Below, piece by piece: positions 10,126 to 19,673 of a stretch of 32,190 bases of DNA. A program made the translations under genes and the position numbers. Under the pieces are notes generated by a model. It did not search any database. It was given only the letters and a program-made list of their open reading frames with translations, and was not told the DNA's origin. The stretch is from Protostelium mycophagum (lineage: Eukaryota > Evosea > Variosea > Protosteliida > Protosteliaceae), in assembly GCA_002081555.1 (NCBI GenBank), contig MZNV01002490.1:1-32190 (forward strand), read 5' to 3'. How positions within the stretch are numbered: position 1 is the first letter of the stretch; every line of letters starts with the position of its first letter.

Positions 10126-12828
10126 TTATTTCTTTTTTTTTTCTAATCCTTTTGTTTGTATATATCTATTCGGAATACTGAACGTCTCCTCCAAATATTC
10201 CACGATCTACAACCGTTCAGTTTCAATCTTTTGTGACGAACCCACCTTATTGGTGTTGTCCCCTTGGACCAAAACTTCTCGCCCGGCTGTTTTTCCAGGA
10301 AGTTGCTGTACAGATGTGCTGGCAGCGAATAGTTTGTTGAATTCACCGGCTATATCGCTGGGGTTGATTCTAATATTGTTATTGTAGATATAGCTGAAGC
10401 AATTTTGAAATAAGATTTATTTTATTGGATTTTTGATCGAATTTTTTGCAAAGTATAATGAATTGTGAATAATAAATAATATTTTGAAAGCTTTCTTACC
10501 CGTAAGACTCGAGTCCTTGGATGTGGGTGACCACCTTATTACCTTGTCTTCTATCCAGGCTGATCAATATGTTTGACGGGTTACCTTTCCTGGAAATTTC
10601 TGTGAGTTTTCTCTGAATTTTCATGAAGATTTGAGACACTCACTTCAGTGTACATTTGTCTCCGTTGTACAGTTTATGCCAGGGTTGCATTCTTGACAGG
10701 AACCTGTCAAAAGTGTCAAGATGACGTTTTGACGTATTTGCTCACAGATCATTTGCGTCTTTTTTTGTAATCATCGGGATGTTCTCTTTTCTTGCGATCA
10801 CGTGATCTGCTATCAATATGTCCACCTGTCAGAAATAAGATTCCAAAATATTGAGACGGTTTCATTCTGATGAGAAAAATTTCATGAAAATGAGACCTTG
10901 ATATATCGAGGATCTGTGGTGTGAGACAGATTCTCTTCTTGTATATATCTTGTCATGACCTGCTTTACTTCTGCCGCGTTGTAGAGGTCCCCTTCCCTGC
11001 CATTTTTCAGCATATTTTCATGTCCATTTTATCATTTGTAAAAGATATTTATGTCTGGAATAATCACTTTTTTTCTGCGAATTTTTCAAACAGAGGAGCC
11101 AGGTTTTTTGGTGGTTTGAAGCACTCTTCCACTCTTATCTTGTTCCCAGAACCGTCATCTTCCTGCTGAATAATCTCGGAATTTTCTGCGAGTTCTTGTT
11201 CTGAGAACACATCGTTCTTGAAGTGGGTGTAGGCGGTGTGTGCGCGGTTGATTTCATTTATTTGAAACACCCCTGTACAGTGTCATTCGATTGAAATACC
11301 AGATTTTTCCGAGAAGAATATTTGAAATTTCCTGGAAATTTACCCGTGGATTTCTCTTGCACAGTGATGAGACCTTCATCCTTCTTTTCCATCAGGAATG
11401 TGGATAGTTTCTTCCATTTAGTTTTTTTAATGTCGACCGTTGTAGATCGAAGTGGTCTACAAGGTAAAGATATCATGACCCCCCAGAAGACATTGAATAG
11501 TACGGGTAACGTGTCTTTCTGTGATATCTCATTATGGTTCTTCAAGTCATTTCCCAAATATATTATGTAAAACGCCGTTAAACACATTTTCGTTTAAATC
11601 TGCAAAGCGACAGCCGAATTACTTTAGTCAATCGTCTTGTAAAATCAAATTTTACCTTGTAGTGATATTTGATTGTGAATAAAAAGCAATACTGCAATAA
11701 TTCTTCCTGACTTAGTTTTTCTGACAGTACAGAATCCCCAAACTTTCCCAAATTTTCTTGACTAGCTTCCTCTTTTTGGCTGGTTGTAGATGTCTCTGTG
11801 ATCGTTGTAGATTGTAGCCGTTCGGAGTTTTGTTGGTGCTGCAGTGAGAGGAGTTCAGCCTCGTAGAGTGCCATGCTCTGACTTCCCATTGCCCTTATAT
11901 CCTGTCAAAAAAATCCACCGTTTTTTTAATTTTCAAATTTTATTCCAATGTGAATGAAACTTCGAATAATATTTTAAAAAATTTTTAAAAATTCTTTGAA
12001 AAAAACTCACCAGATCTGATCACCGATGTAATGTATACTCTCTAAACCTTTTCCTTTCATCCCATTCAATGACACGTCATCACTGTCCACCAAGGTACGT
12101 CCCACTCCCACGGGAAGGCTATGACGTCATCATTAAATGATCCATTTGAATCTGTTTGTACACTGTTCACCACATAACGCAGCAGAAATATCAAAAAGAG
12201 GCAGGAACTTACGTGGTATGATGGACGACGATGGAGGAGAATTCGCCCCTCTTTAAGGTGTTGAGATCTTCTATACCATTTTGTACAACTCCAGGAAGCA
12301 TCAGATCTGGAGGCTTCAGAAAGGGATCTGACGATCGAGATCATGTACAAAAGATGGATGTTTTATTTTGGGAAATGAATAGTGATTAATAGTGATCACT
12401 GCACCTGCACCACTTTGGATGTAATTCATGACCCCGGGATGTATGGTGAACTTCCTTAGAATACCAGGTGCTCGCCAGAGGGCGTACACTAAACAATTCA
12501 GAATGATTAAAGGAATAAATCCTCACCTGTTGGAAAAAATTCTGATCTACCCTCTAAATCGATGAATAATGGGTCGCCGTTCTCTCTGCCATTCTCCTTG
12601 ATTTCCTTCAGATCAAAGATCATACCAATTAAATACCTTTGTTTCTTGATATATGATTGTGTGCGAGCCCGCCAGGCGAACTTTGATCAGCTTCTCTTTA
12701 GAAGACAAAATGGAGTCAAAAACAGCAGGTTCTAAGGACAATCTCGAACATATGTCGGTTTTGATCTTCTTCAACTCTGAACCTTTTGTGACATTGACAT
12801 TGGCTGTCTTGAAAGGTTTCTTGAACAT
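10126..12828 (-). CDS. EIF2D: Eukaryotic translation initiation factor 2D (ligatin), complete
   Basis: eIF2D binds the 40S ribosome, can place tRNA in the P site independently of GTP, and acts in initiation, reinitiation and recycling. Fourteen exons close in phase from ATG at 12828 to TAA at 10126, giving 566 residues (vertebrate protein about 584). Exons: 12637-12828, 12527-12596, 12405-12488, 12213-12306, 12011-12118, 11656-11893, 11344-11518, 11068-11272, 10897-10996, 10746-10825, 10644-10703, 10500-10589, 10246-10369, 10126-10206. Landmarks: MFKKPFKT start; the PUA-region block GADLMLPGVV; a Ser/Thr/Gln/Glu linker; QEELLQYCFLFTIK; the winged-helix/SWIB-like VDIKKTKWKKLSTFL; and a C-terminal SUI1/eIF1-like domain (NKVVTHIQGLESYGINP). 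It ends KGLEKKKK. The last intron (10207-10245) uses the GTTGTAG word as its 3' splice site, and homology places that junction exactly. Confidence 0.96.
11782..11812. repeat. Direct pair of GTTGTAGAT within eIF2D coding sequence
   Basis: GTTGTAGAT at 11783-11791 and 11804-11812 reads as Ser-Thr-Thr on the minus strand (STTITETSTTS). It lies in the low-complexity linker of eIF2D and shows that the word also lies in exons. Confidence 0.75.
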
Positions 12829-13278
12829 TTTGTATTTATATATGATCACAAAATTAAGTGTGATCATCCATACGTAAGTAGTCCTGCTCTACAGCTTCCC
12901 TAACTAAGGATCAGCCTTTCTATTTGTACACCTCCAAAATATTTATGGTGTACAAATGTATTACTGGGCAGTGATCATCTGGACTTTGAGTATAAAAATG
13001 ACAGAGAAGCTCATTCATTATCCTAGCCAGAGTCCGGCGCGTAAATTATTGTGGTTGTAATAATCAAGTTTGACAATTTTTTTTGGTCTTCAGGGTTTAG
13101 AGAAAGATTATCCGTGATGCAGAGGTCGATGACATTCGAGATTCTGCTGCTTCTAAGTATTTGTTCAACAGTTGTGCTGCAAGAAAAATATATTAAGTCA
13201 TGCTAAAAAGTCAAAAAACAAATTTATTGCTTCTTCTCGATTGGGAAATAAAATCCTTCCTGTGAAGACATCAGCTAA
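12829..13278. other. Gap between eIF2D and SDF2; tiny possible ORF
   Basis: This is the 5' flank of eIF2D and 3' flank of SDF2, both on the minus strand. The plus strand has a 29-codon ORF at 13117-13206 (MQRSMTFEILLLLS..., ending KYIKSC). It starts like a signal peptide, follows a CTTCAG acceptor-like site and is trailed by AATAAA near 13247. It could be the last exon of a small secreted protein or chance. Nothing else is visible. Confidence 0.3.
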
Positions 13279-14289
13279 TTATTCATCACAATCACCATGA
13301 TGTTTCGTCTCAATCTTCCAGAAATAATGGTTGGTTACAGATCAGATGAAGAAATACAAATAACATCAGATGAAAAATGTAGTAATGGATCACCTCTGTC
13401 TGCCACAATGTCTCGCCAGTTTGGCTGGAAGAACATGCGATCTCCATCTGACCTGGGATGGGAGAACCAAACTTGTGTTGGGTGTTTGTGAGGAACAAGT
13501 TTGTGTCCACGTGTTGTAGTCTGATCTTGGAAGATCTCATCCAATCACTGTCTTTTGTGATGATCTTCCAGTTGTCTCCGGTGTCACCACCGTTGTCGCC
13601 ATAAGCGCTGACCTTTTTGAAATTCAAAATGATGGAAAAGGCGGGAAAATGGATGAAGGTATTTCATTGTGAATCTCCTTTGGCTGATGTTTCTGTTGAG
13701 CCGCAAGAAAGGGATCAAAAAATATTGCAGAGCCAAGTGCCACAAACATAATGATAAGATCAGTCTAAATGATCACCTCTTGTTGGTTGGAGAGAGGAGA
13801 TTTATGCAAGTGGCTGTGTAAGCTCTTACCGGTGCTCAAATGTTGAAGACGTATGACATCATTCGCCTTCAGAGGTGTTCTGATTTTCGAAATCAATATG
13901 ACGTCATTATCGAACATCATTTTAAATCAATAATTACCCTCTGGCACATGGCTTTCCAAAAGCGCCCTTAATCACCCACAGACTGTTAGGATCGTTCACA
14001 TTGGGGAAACCAGTAACTGATTGTTGACCGCTACCGCTTCCATATGTCACAGCGTGAGAGTGAAGACGCATACTGTGCTTCAAATTGCGAAGTTTTATCA
14101 CACTTCCGCAGGTGACCTGAGACACATCTATTTATATGAGCGCCTAAGACCTCTTGAAATTGAGAACCGACCTGCTTCGGGTGTCGAGTCCTCATCGTGG
14201 TGATCATGGCTATGATCATGGGAGTGCTCTCCCAAAACACAGACAAACTGCCCACAGATTAAGGTCAAGAAGAGAAGTGCTCGAAGCAT
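13279..14289 (-). CDS. SDF2: Stromal cell-derived factor 2-like MIR-domain protein
   Basis: ER-lumenal protein of three MIR repeats, a co-factor of ER chaperone complexes in protein quality control. Exons 14172-14289, 13938-14127, 13777-13879, 13394-13612 and 13279-13314 join in phase to 221 residues. A signal peptide (MLRALLFLTLICGQFVCVLG) is followed by a His/Asp cluster, EHSHDHSHDHHDED, that ordinary SDF2 lacks. The family core then begins: VTCGSVIKLRN, LHSHAVTYGSGSGQQSVTG, DPNSLWVIKG, RLQHLSTGKSLHSH, SPLSNQQEVSAYG and GQMEIACS. The C-terminus reads ETKHHGDCDE, so no HDEL/KDEL-like retention signal is seen, although the short last exon is the least certain part. Intron 13880-13937 carries an ATGACGTCAT palindrome. 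The ATG at 14289 was chosen because it opens the signal peptide. Confidence 0.93.
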
Positions 14290-14755
14290 TTTCTTGGTGA
14301 TGTCGTTGACAAAAAGTGATTCGATCTTCCCAAAAACACGTGGCCCAATATTGTGGTCCAAAGTCTCGCTGATACCTTAATCAATAATTGGAGGACTTTT
14401 TCTTTGCGAAAATCACAATTCCTCGACCAAGAGCTTCATCTCTTTCTGATGTTCTAAGAGGTACCAGTATTAATAATCTCATTTGTCAAATACTTATTAT
14501 AATATTTATCCCTGAACCAAAGTCATGGAAATTGATTCTGCTTGAATACCGGTAAAAATCACATAATGTTGAATATTTATTTGCCACTTTCTCTTCGCCT
14601 ACTCTATAAAAGATCCAAAAAGCTCTAAAATTGTGATTTAAACTTGAGCTCTTGTCTTGTCATTTTGAGATTTTCTAGTGATGATTAATTATCATCTTCG
14701 AAACAGCAGATCATCAGCATCAATTGGATTTTGCATATGATAGACATTCAGAAAC
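14290..14755. other. Gap between SDF2 and the OXLD1-like gene
   Basis: This 466-bp stretch should hold the SDF2 promoter and the 3' UTR of the OXLD1-like gene (both minus strand). It is AT-rich with several TATTTAT runs. CTCTATAAAAG near 14600 resembles a TATA box but points along the plus strand, where no gene follows. No exon is supported. Confidence 0.45.
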
Positions 14756-15104
14756 TCACTCTTCCTGTATTTGATCAACTCTCTGTTCGATCTTCTCTGG
14801 TGTGATGTTCTCTTGCTCAATACTTTCTTGTTGTTCGCGCCAAACTTCTAATTGCTCTTCATATCGATCCAATTTGCGATAATATACATCCCTGATTGAG
14901 ATGAGGAGATTTTGAGAAGGAGCAAAATATATACCAGACACAATTTGTACAATCATTGCCACAGCAAGCATCCGGATCAGGTTCTGGGGGTTCTACCGGC
15001 TTCTTGTTCATCCGATCGGCTTTTGAGTGTTGTGAATGATCTTTCTTCGAAATCAGTCGCTCATCTACAGCGAACGACACCCTTTCAAACATGAAGGTCC
15101 TCAT
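14756..15104 (-). CDS. OXLD1: Oxidoreductase-like domain protein (OXLD1 type)
   Basis: Small protein of the oxidoreductase-like family, mitochondrial in animals; biochemical role unsettled. Two exons, 14935-15104 and 14756-14891, join in phase to 101 residues. The diagnostic Cys-rich block DACCGNDCTNCVWDVY straddles the splice site, giving the family pattern CCxxxCxxCVW. It is preceded by PVEPPEPDPD, the usual proline run. After it comes a helical tail, YEEQLEVWREQQES. The N-terminus is short and basic (MRTFMFERVSF, then KKDHSQHSK), compatible with but not proof of a mitochondrial targeting peptide. A second ATG five codons in is possible. The gene upstream on the same strand ends at 15328, leaving a 223-bp gap. 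Confidence 0.88.
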
Positions 15105-15327
15105 CTCTTCTATACTTTTTTGAACTGATCATCAGGTGTTACAACTCACTGTTGAACCATCAACGATCTTTCTGTACATCATTGTCGACAATTCCAACAG
15201 CCTTTGCTTTAAATACATTTATTTCTACACTGGAAAATTTATGGATGTTCATTCTTTGCAAAAAGTGCTTCGCATTGTCTTTGCGAGACACATCATGATG
15301 ATGCCGAAATGTGGCTTGTTGACATTA

Positions 15328-16544
15328 TCACAGGCCCTCCTCACTGTCATCGCTGAATGTTGGTAGTCCCCCCTCAAAAGACCTGACGCCTCACGTCAAA
15401 AACGACAATATGAGTTGATATCTTACCTTGGTGTGAGATTATCACCAAAATCGGTCTCGCTGATCAAATCTTTCTGCAGAAATTTCAGTGAAATTCAGAA
15501 ATAACTTCTCCAACTTTTCGAATTCACAAATTGATTTATCTTTTGTGAATAAATCAAAAACAACAGAATGGGCATCTGTTCATTGCCGCGATGAGTCCAT
15601 CATCTTCCAAGAAGACTTTACTTCTCGCAAGGATGAAAGACTTGCCATTAAGATATACTGATGAACTCACCAAGTCGGAAGTATCAAAGTTATCTCTATT
15701 TGGCTTCTCTGCGATGAAACTGACATTGTCATCATCACTCAACAGATTCTTGATCTGCATGGTTCAGCTTCGTTGTAGAACGAGAAGATCTGCGAATGCT
15801 GATCTTGAATCTGCGAGTCACCTCTCTGGTTAACTTATCGTCTTGATCTAAATTTCTGACGTTTTGTCTCGTTCTGGAGAATTCCGTGAAATCCAACTCG
15901 CCATCAGATGACGAGGAGCTTTGAATGTCGACATTTGGTAACTGAGGCTTCCTGTTGTCGACATTCTTTCGTCTGGGGCTCTTCTTAGCCTTTCCGTTGT
16001 TTTTTGCGGTCTCAGACTTCTGTGAATCATCAACAAAGTTGATTTGTGTATCTTTCTGAGGATTATGCCCATGTTGCAATTGAACGTTTGGTAGCCACTT
16101 GGCCTTTTTGTGCATTCTATATTTGTTTAAAACCGCGGCTTTGCCGCGCCCTGAGACTCTCCTACGATCCGCTCCTCATCATGTTGAGGGTGCGGTTTTC
16201 CAAGGACCTTACCGTGATCTGAGGAATCTGAACGATTCATAATGGTCGACATTTCTCACCTTGTCTGTCGACATTTCGTGTGTGGAATGACTTTTCGGGG
16301 AATCTTCTTCTGCAGCAACAAAATCGCTATAACTTCCCAGTGGTGAATGCAAAGGGATACGCGTTGTAGACGATGAGATCTCGCGTGGATTTGGTGTGGA
16401 AAAGTCGTGAATATTCGAAGAAAGTTCGTTGAAATTTGGTATGGAAGTGTTGGAGAGAAGGGAGCCGTTCAACTTGAAAGAATCTGTCATTTTTGGGATG
16501 ACATCTATGCTCGCGTTCATGGAATCATCATCAAACTGTGACAT
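15328..16544 (-). CDS. Disordered Ser/Lys-rich protein, or the 3' half of the adjacent coiled-coil gene
   Basis: Not recognised. The first exon (16213-16544) starts MSQFDDDSMNASIDV and is Ser/Thr/Asn-rich. Intron 16117-16212 leads in phase to exon ~15834-16116 (KKAKWLPNVQLQHGH, a basic KKSPRRKNVDNRK run, and SSSSSDGELDFTEF). A 65-nt intron then gives IKNLLSDDDNVSFIAEKPN to VFLEDDGLIAAMNRC. The final exons read KDLISETDFGDNLTPR and SFEGGLPTFSDDSEEGL, stop 15328-15330. The junction near 15490-15565 did not resolve in phase. The first ATG is preceded by TACTAAG and the upstream gene's last donor is phase 0. A 254-nt intron could therefore fuse this with the coiled-coil gene into one protein with a long disordered tail. 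Intron 16117-16212 contains a CGCGGCTTTGCCGCG hairpin. Confidence 0.55.
16134..16148. repeat. CGCGGCTTTGCCGCG hairpin in an intron
   Basis: Perfect 6-bp stem around TTT, inside the 96-nt intron 16117-16212. The same core as the MMSDH intron array. Confidence 0.7.
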
Positions 16545-16740
16545 CTTAGTATGACATCACATATTCTTCTTTTGCAAAATATTTTTGGTGCAGAACCACA
16601 AACACAAATACATTTTGTCAAATAAGATTTGACAATTCGTTTTCCTGGTATGATGTATCAAAAACATTTTCTGAAGTAATCTCTTATGTAATAACACTGT
16701 ATGTTATATAATAATTTTTGTTGCAGTGAAGAATTGTTTC

Positions 16741-18982
16741 TCATTGCTGATGATGCATCGGATGGAACATGTGATGACGTCACATCGATCATGCATCTCA
16801 CCTTGAGACCGTCTTGAAACAGTGATTGGGTTCCGTTCATCGAGAAATGTTCGTCGAAATTTCCGAGAATATTCTCCCTCCCTGGTGCTTGTTTCATATT
16901 TTTGAAAACTTGCTCTCTGCCGTTCAGTTGACTGTCTCTCAGTTTCAATTGATGTTCTAATTGCTTCAACTGTACATGTGAATCTTTGTCGATCTACAAC
17001 GATGTAGAGACGATTTTTGGGCTGTATACAGACGAATCATTTGCATTTTTTTCTGCGAGAAAATTCTTTGACTTTTCTTGTTGCGAGAAAATTCCTTGAT
17101 TTTTCAGAACTCACTCTTTCGTAGCGTTGATGAATTTCCTCGCGCTCCTTTTCTGTTTTTAAATTTTGAATTCTGATCATCTCTTCGAATGCTCTTTCCC
17201 GCCCTTCGAGATTCGCCCTCCCTATCTCCAAGTTTTCTTTCTGCATTTGTACCTGAAATTTCTCAGAAAACTTACCCCCATAAAAATCTTCACGAAATTT
17301 CACGGGAATTTCACCTCCTTGTGGAATTTGGATTTGGCCTCTGCGATTTCTTTTTCTTGGGATTTTTTCAGTTCATCCATGCGTAAACTCATTCTTTTAA
17401 TCGTCTCAGAATCATTTTCGCGCGCGCTGTTATCCGCGATCATCTTTCTTAATTCTGCGATCTTCTCCTCCTGAAATTCCTCAGAAATTACGATGAAATC
17501 TCTCGGAAATTTCTTGGAAAATCTGGTGAAAAGTTTGGTGAGAATGACCTGTTTCTGTGCGAGAGCTTTCTGTCCGTCAAAGAGATTCTTCTGCACTTCA
17601 CAACTTTGTTTCAACATGGATATCTGCTGCTCATATTTCAACTCTAAATGGTGTCTCTGTTGCTCCATTTGTTTCTCAAAATTGGCTGGTTGTAGATGAG
17701 TGGATTCGGTGATCTACAACGAGATCTTACCCTTTTGGGCTTCTAAAGATTTGGATCTCCTCGTGTCGTTTTGTTTTTCAAAAATAATCCTTTCTTCGTT
17801 TAATTTGCGATCCATCGCCAATCTCTCCAGCTCCAGCTGTTTCAATCCAATGAGAAATGTCATTTTGACACATGTCACTGTACAGAAAGTTCACGGAAAT
17901 TCACCTGTCTCTCGTATTTTTTGGTGAGGGTGTCTCTTTGGGTTTCGAGTTGGTTTTTGAGCTGTTCAATTTGTGCCTTTAGAATCTCCACGTCTTGTTG
18001 GTGGGAAGACATCAGATTCTCCACTTTCTGTTGGTATTTTTGTTCCAAGACAAACAAGTCCTCGTTGAACCTGCCATGACGTCATCACATCATCACACCC
18101 AAAAATAGAATGACATACATCGTCCTGTCGTCTACAACTGCCGATTTTTCTTTTTCTGCGAGCATCGCCTTGAGGCTTTGCAGTTCGGCGTTCTGTTTTT
18201 CCACCTGTCTCAATAATTTGAGCCGTTGTAGTTCGTAGGTCTCCCTCTGGGTCTTGATTTGCTGTTCAAATTGTCTCTGCTGTTCACTGATCTGAAGTGT
18301 CAGATTTGACAGTTGTGTGACATCTTGTACAGGTTCTTGTGAACGCATGGAGGTAGAGAATAAAATTCTGCTGTTCTCCCATTCTTCGATCTCGCTTTGC
18401 TGGAAAATTCAGTGAATATTCCACGAAAATGTCTTGAATTTTGAATGAAAGGTCTGGACATTCTTGTTGGGATGTGAAAGATGAAAGATTTAGTAAAGGC
18501 TAATAATCAGCAATTTCAATGCGAAAATAAAATTGAAGCTGCGAGCATGACGAAGCACCTAGAATGAGTACAGTGTTCAGTCGCAGTGAATATTGGAAAG
18601 ATGTCATCTCTTGAGAGATGAAAATACTTAAGATCTGAGGCAAGATGCTCACCCTCGAAGATAACATTTCATTTCTCAATCGCACTTTGCCTTCCAATTC
18701 TTTAACTCTCTGATAATATTGTCTGTTGAAATCAGCTTCTTTGGCCACTCTCGCCTCTTCGATTTCTAATTTCTGCTCAATGTAAATAATATGTTCGATT
18801 TCGACGTGCTCCATTGTGACCTTCAATCTTGTTTGGAAATCGCTCATTCTTTGCCTCAACAGATTGATCTCAGAGGCGACACGATCCTCTCTGGCCTTTG
18901 TTTCCCTCTCTCTGATATTGATCTCTTCTTGGCGTTGATAAAGCAGTTGTCTCTCTACATCTTGTTCCCTCATTGTGAACAT
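16741..18982 (-). CDS. Long coiled-coil protein, possibly centrosomal or ciliary
   Basis: At least eight exons of heptad-rich sequence: MFTMREQDVERQLLYQRQ from 18982, RETKAREDRVASEINLLRQ, VLEQKYQQKVENLMSSHQQ, LELERLAMDRKLNEERI, QQRHHLELKYEQQISMLKQ, EEKIAELRKMIADNSA, QKENLEIGRANLEGRERAF, and a last clear exon from 16993 down (IDKDSHVQLKQLEHQLKL, then NGTQSLFQDGLK). Gln/Glu/Lys content is very high and no catalytic motif is seen. Centrosome or cilium scaffolds look like this, but I cannot name it. Splicing after DGLK (16798) either meets an early stop at 16741, runs on to a stop near 16658, or joins the next gene. Intron 17686-17730 is almost wholly an inverted pair of GTTGTAGAT. The intron ending at 16994 uses GTTGTAG as acceptor. 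Several introns carry GAAATTTC words. Confidence 0.7.
17686..17730 (-). repeat. Intron made almost entirely of an inverted GTTGTAGAT pair
   Basis: Arms GTTGTAGAT (17689-17697) and ATCTACAAC (17712-17720) have a 14-nt loop. With the flanking donor (GTAAGA) and acceptor (CCAG) they make up a 45-nt intron whose removal keeps the coiled-coil frame. Confidence 0.75.
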
Positions 18983-19155
18983 CTGTTTCGCCGTTTTTGA
19001 TCAGATCTGGAACGTGGTTCGGATGTCATTTTGGCGGGAAAAATGCTCCGGGTATTTGAATGTCACAATAAAGTGATGAGAAGGGTTGTGAGGCACCTTC
19101 TTCCGGGGGGGTGCCCTCCTAACATAAATAAATCACACAGAAAGTTCTCCACACT
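18983..19155. promoter_or_regulatory. Divergent promoter gap
   Basis: 173 bp separate the start codons of the minus-strand coiled-coil gene and the plus-strand secreted-protein gene. The gap includes ACATAAATAAATCACAC about 30-45 bp before the plus-strand ATG, but no clear box motif. That it works in both directions is inferred from gene orientation. Confidence 0.4.
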
Positions 19156-19651
19156 ATGTTCTTGGCCTTGTTATTCTGCGAGGCTCTGAATAATCTCAGC
19201 TCAGAGACGACGGGAACAATTCATCAAGATCTCCAGCAGTCAGAGGTTGATGATCACCGACAACGCCCAGAGAACTGCCAATTTCATTTTGTTTAAAGTG
19301 AATGAGAATTTACTTTTTAGAGATGCAGTCGGTGGGTTCTATCCTGGCAGACCTTCATACATATCCCTGTTGGAGACCAGAAATCATCTACTTTTTGAGA
19401 GCAGACCTGGAGAAGTCAGATGTACTTTCATGACACCGAGCCCCACCAACGACAAGCCCACCGTCGGAATAGAATGCTCAATTGTGAGGAATTTAACGTT
19501 TTTTCATCTAGAGATGTACATTCTGACCGTACAATCAGTACGATTTTGGTAGCATGACCTCTTCAATATACAGACTTGGGACTGGCGTTTTGAGTTACTC
19601 GCATCTGGAATCAGAACAAATGAACCTCTTTCAAATTCGTCTGGTGATTGA
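19156..19651 (+). CDS. Small predicted secreted protein, 123 aa, unknown family
   Basis: Exons 19156-19238, 19273-19483 and 19574-19651 join in phase to 123 residues. The N-terminus MFLALLFCEALNNLSSETT resembles a signal peptide. The body contains FRDAVGGFYPGRPSYISLL, LLFESRPGEVRCTFMTP, KPTVGIECSI and, in the last exon, WDWRFELLASGIRT. Two Cys residues follow the putative signal peptide and NSS near the end is a glycosylation sequon. The first intron is very short (34 nt), so its exact borders are tentative. The stop at 19651 lies only 22 bp from the stop of the convergent gene at 19674, so the two transcripts almost certainly overlap at their 3' ends. No family recognised. Confidence 0.55.
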
Positions 19652-19673
19652 AGTATCAAGAAGCTGAAGATCT

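Noticed and set aside
10049-10387. Plus-strand 112-codon frame starting with a hydrophobic run
   Set aside because: Covers the last two eIF2D exons and its 3' flank on the opposite strand; the hydrophobic run is poly-T reading.
15136-15366. Plus-strand 76-codon frame
   Set aside because: Overlaps the intergenic gap and the last exon of the minus-strand disordered gene; poor codon quality and no acceptor/donor logic.
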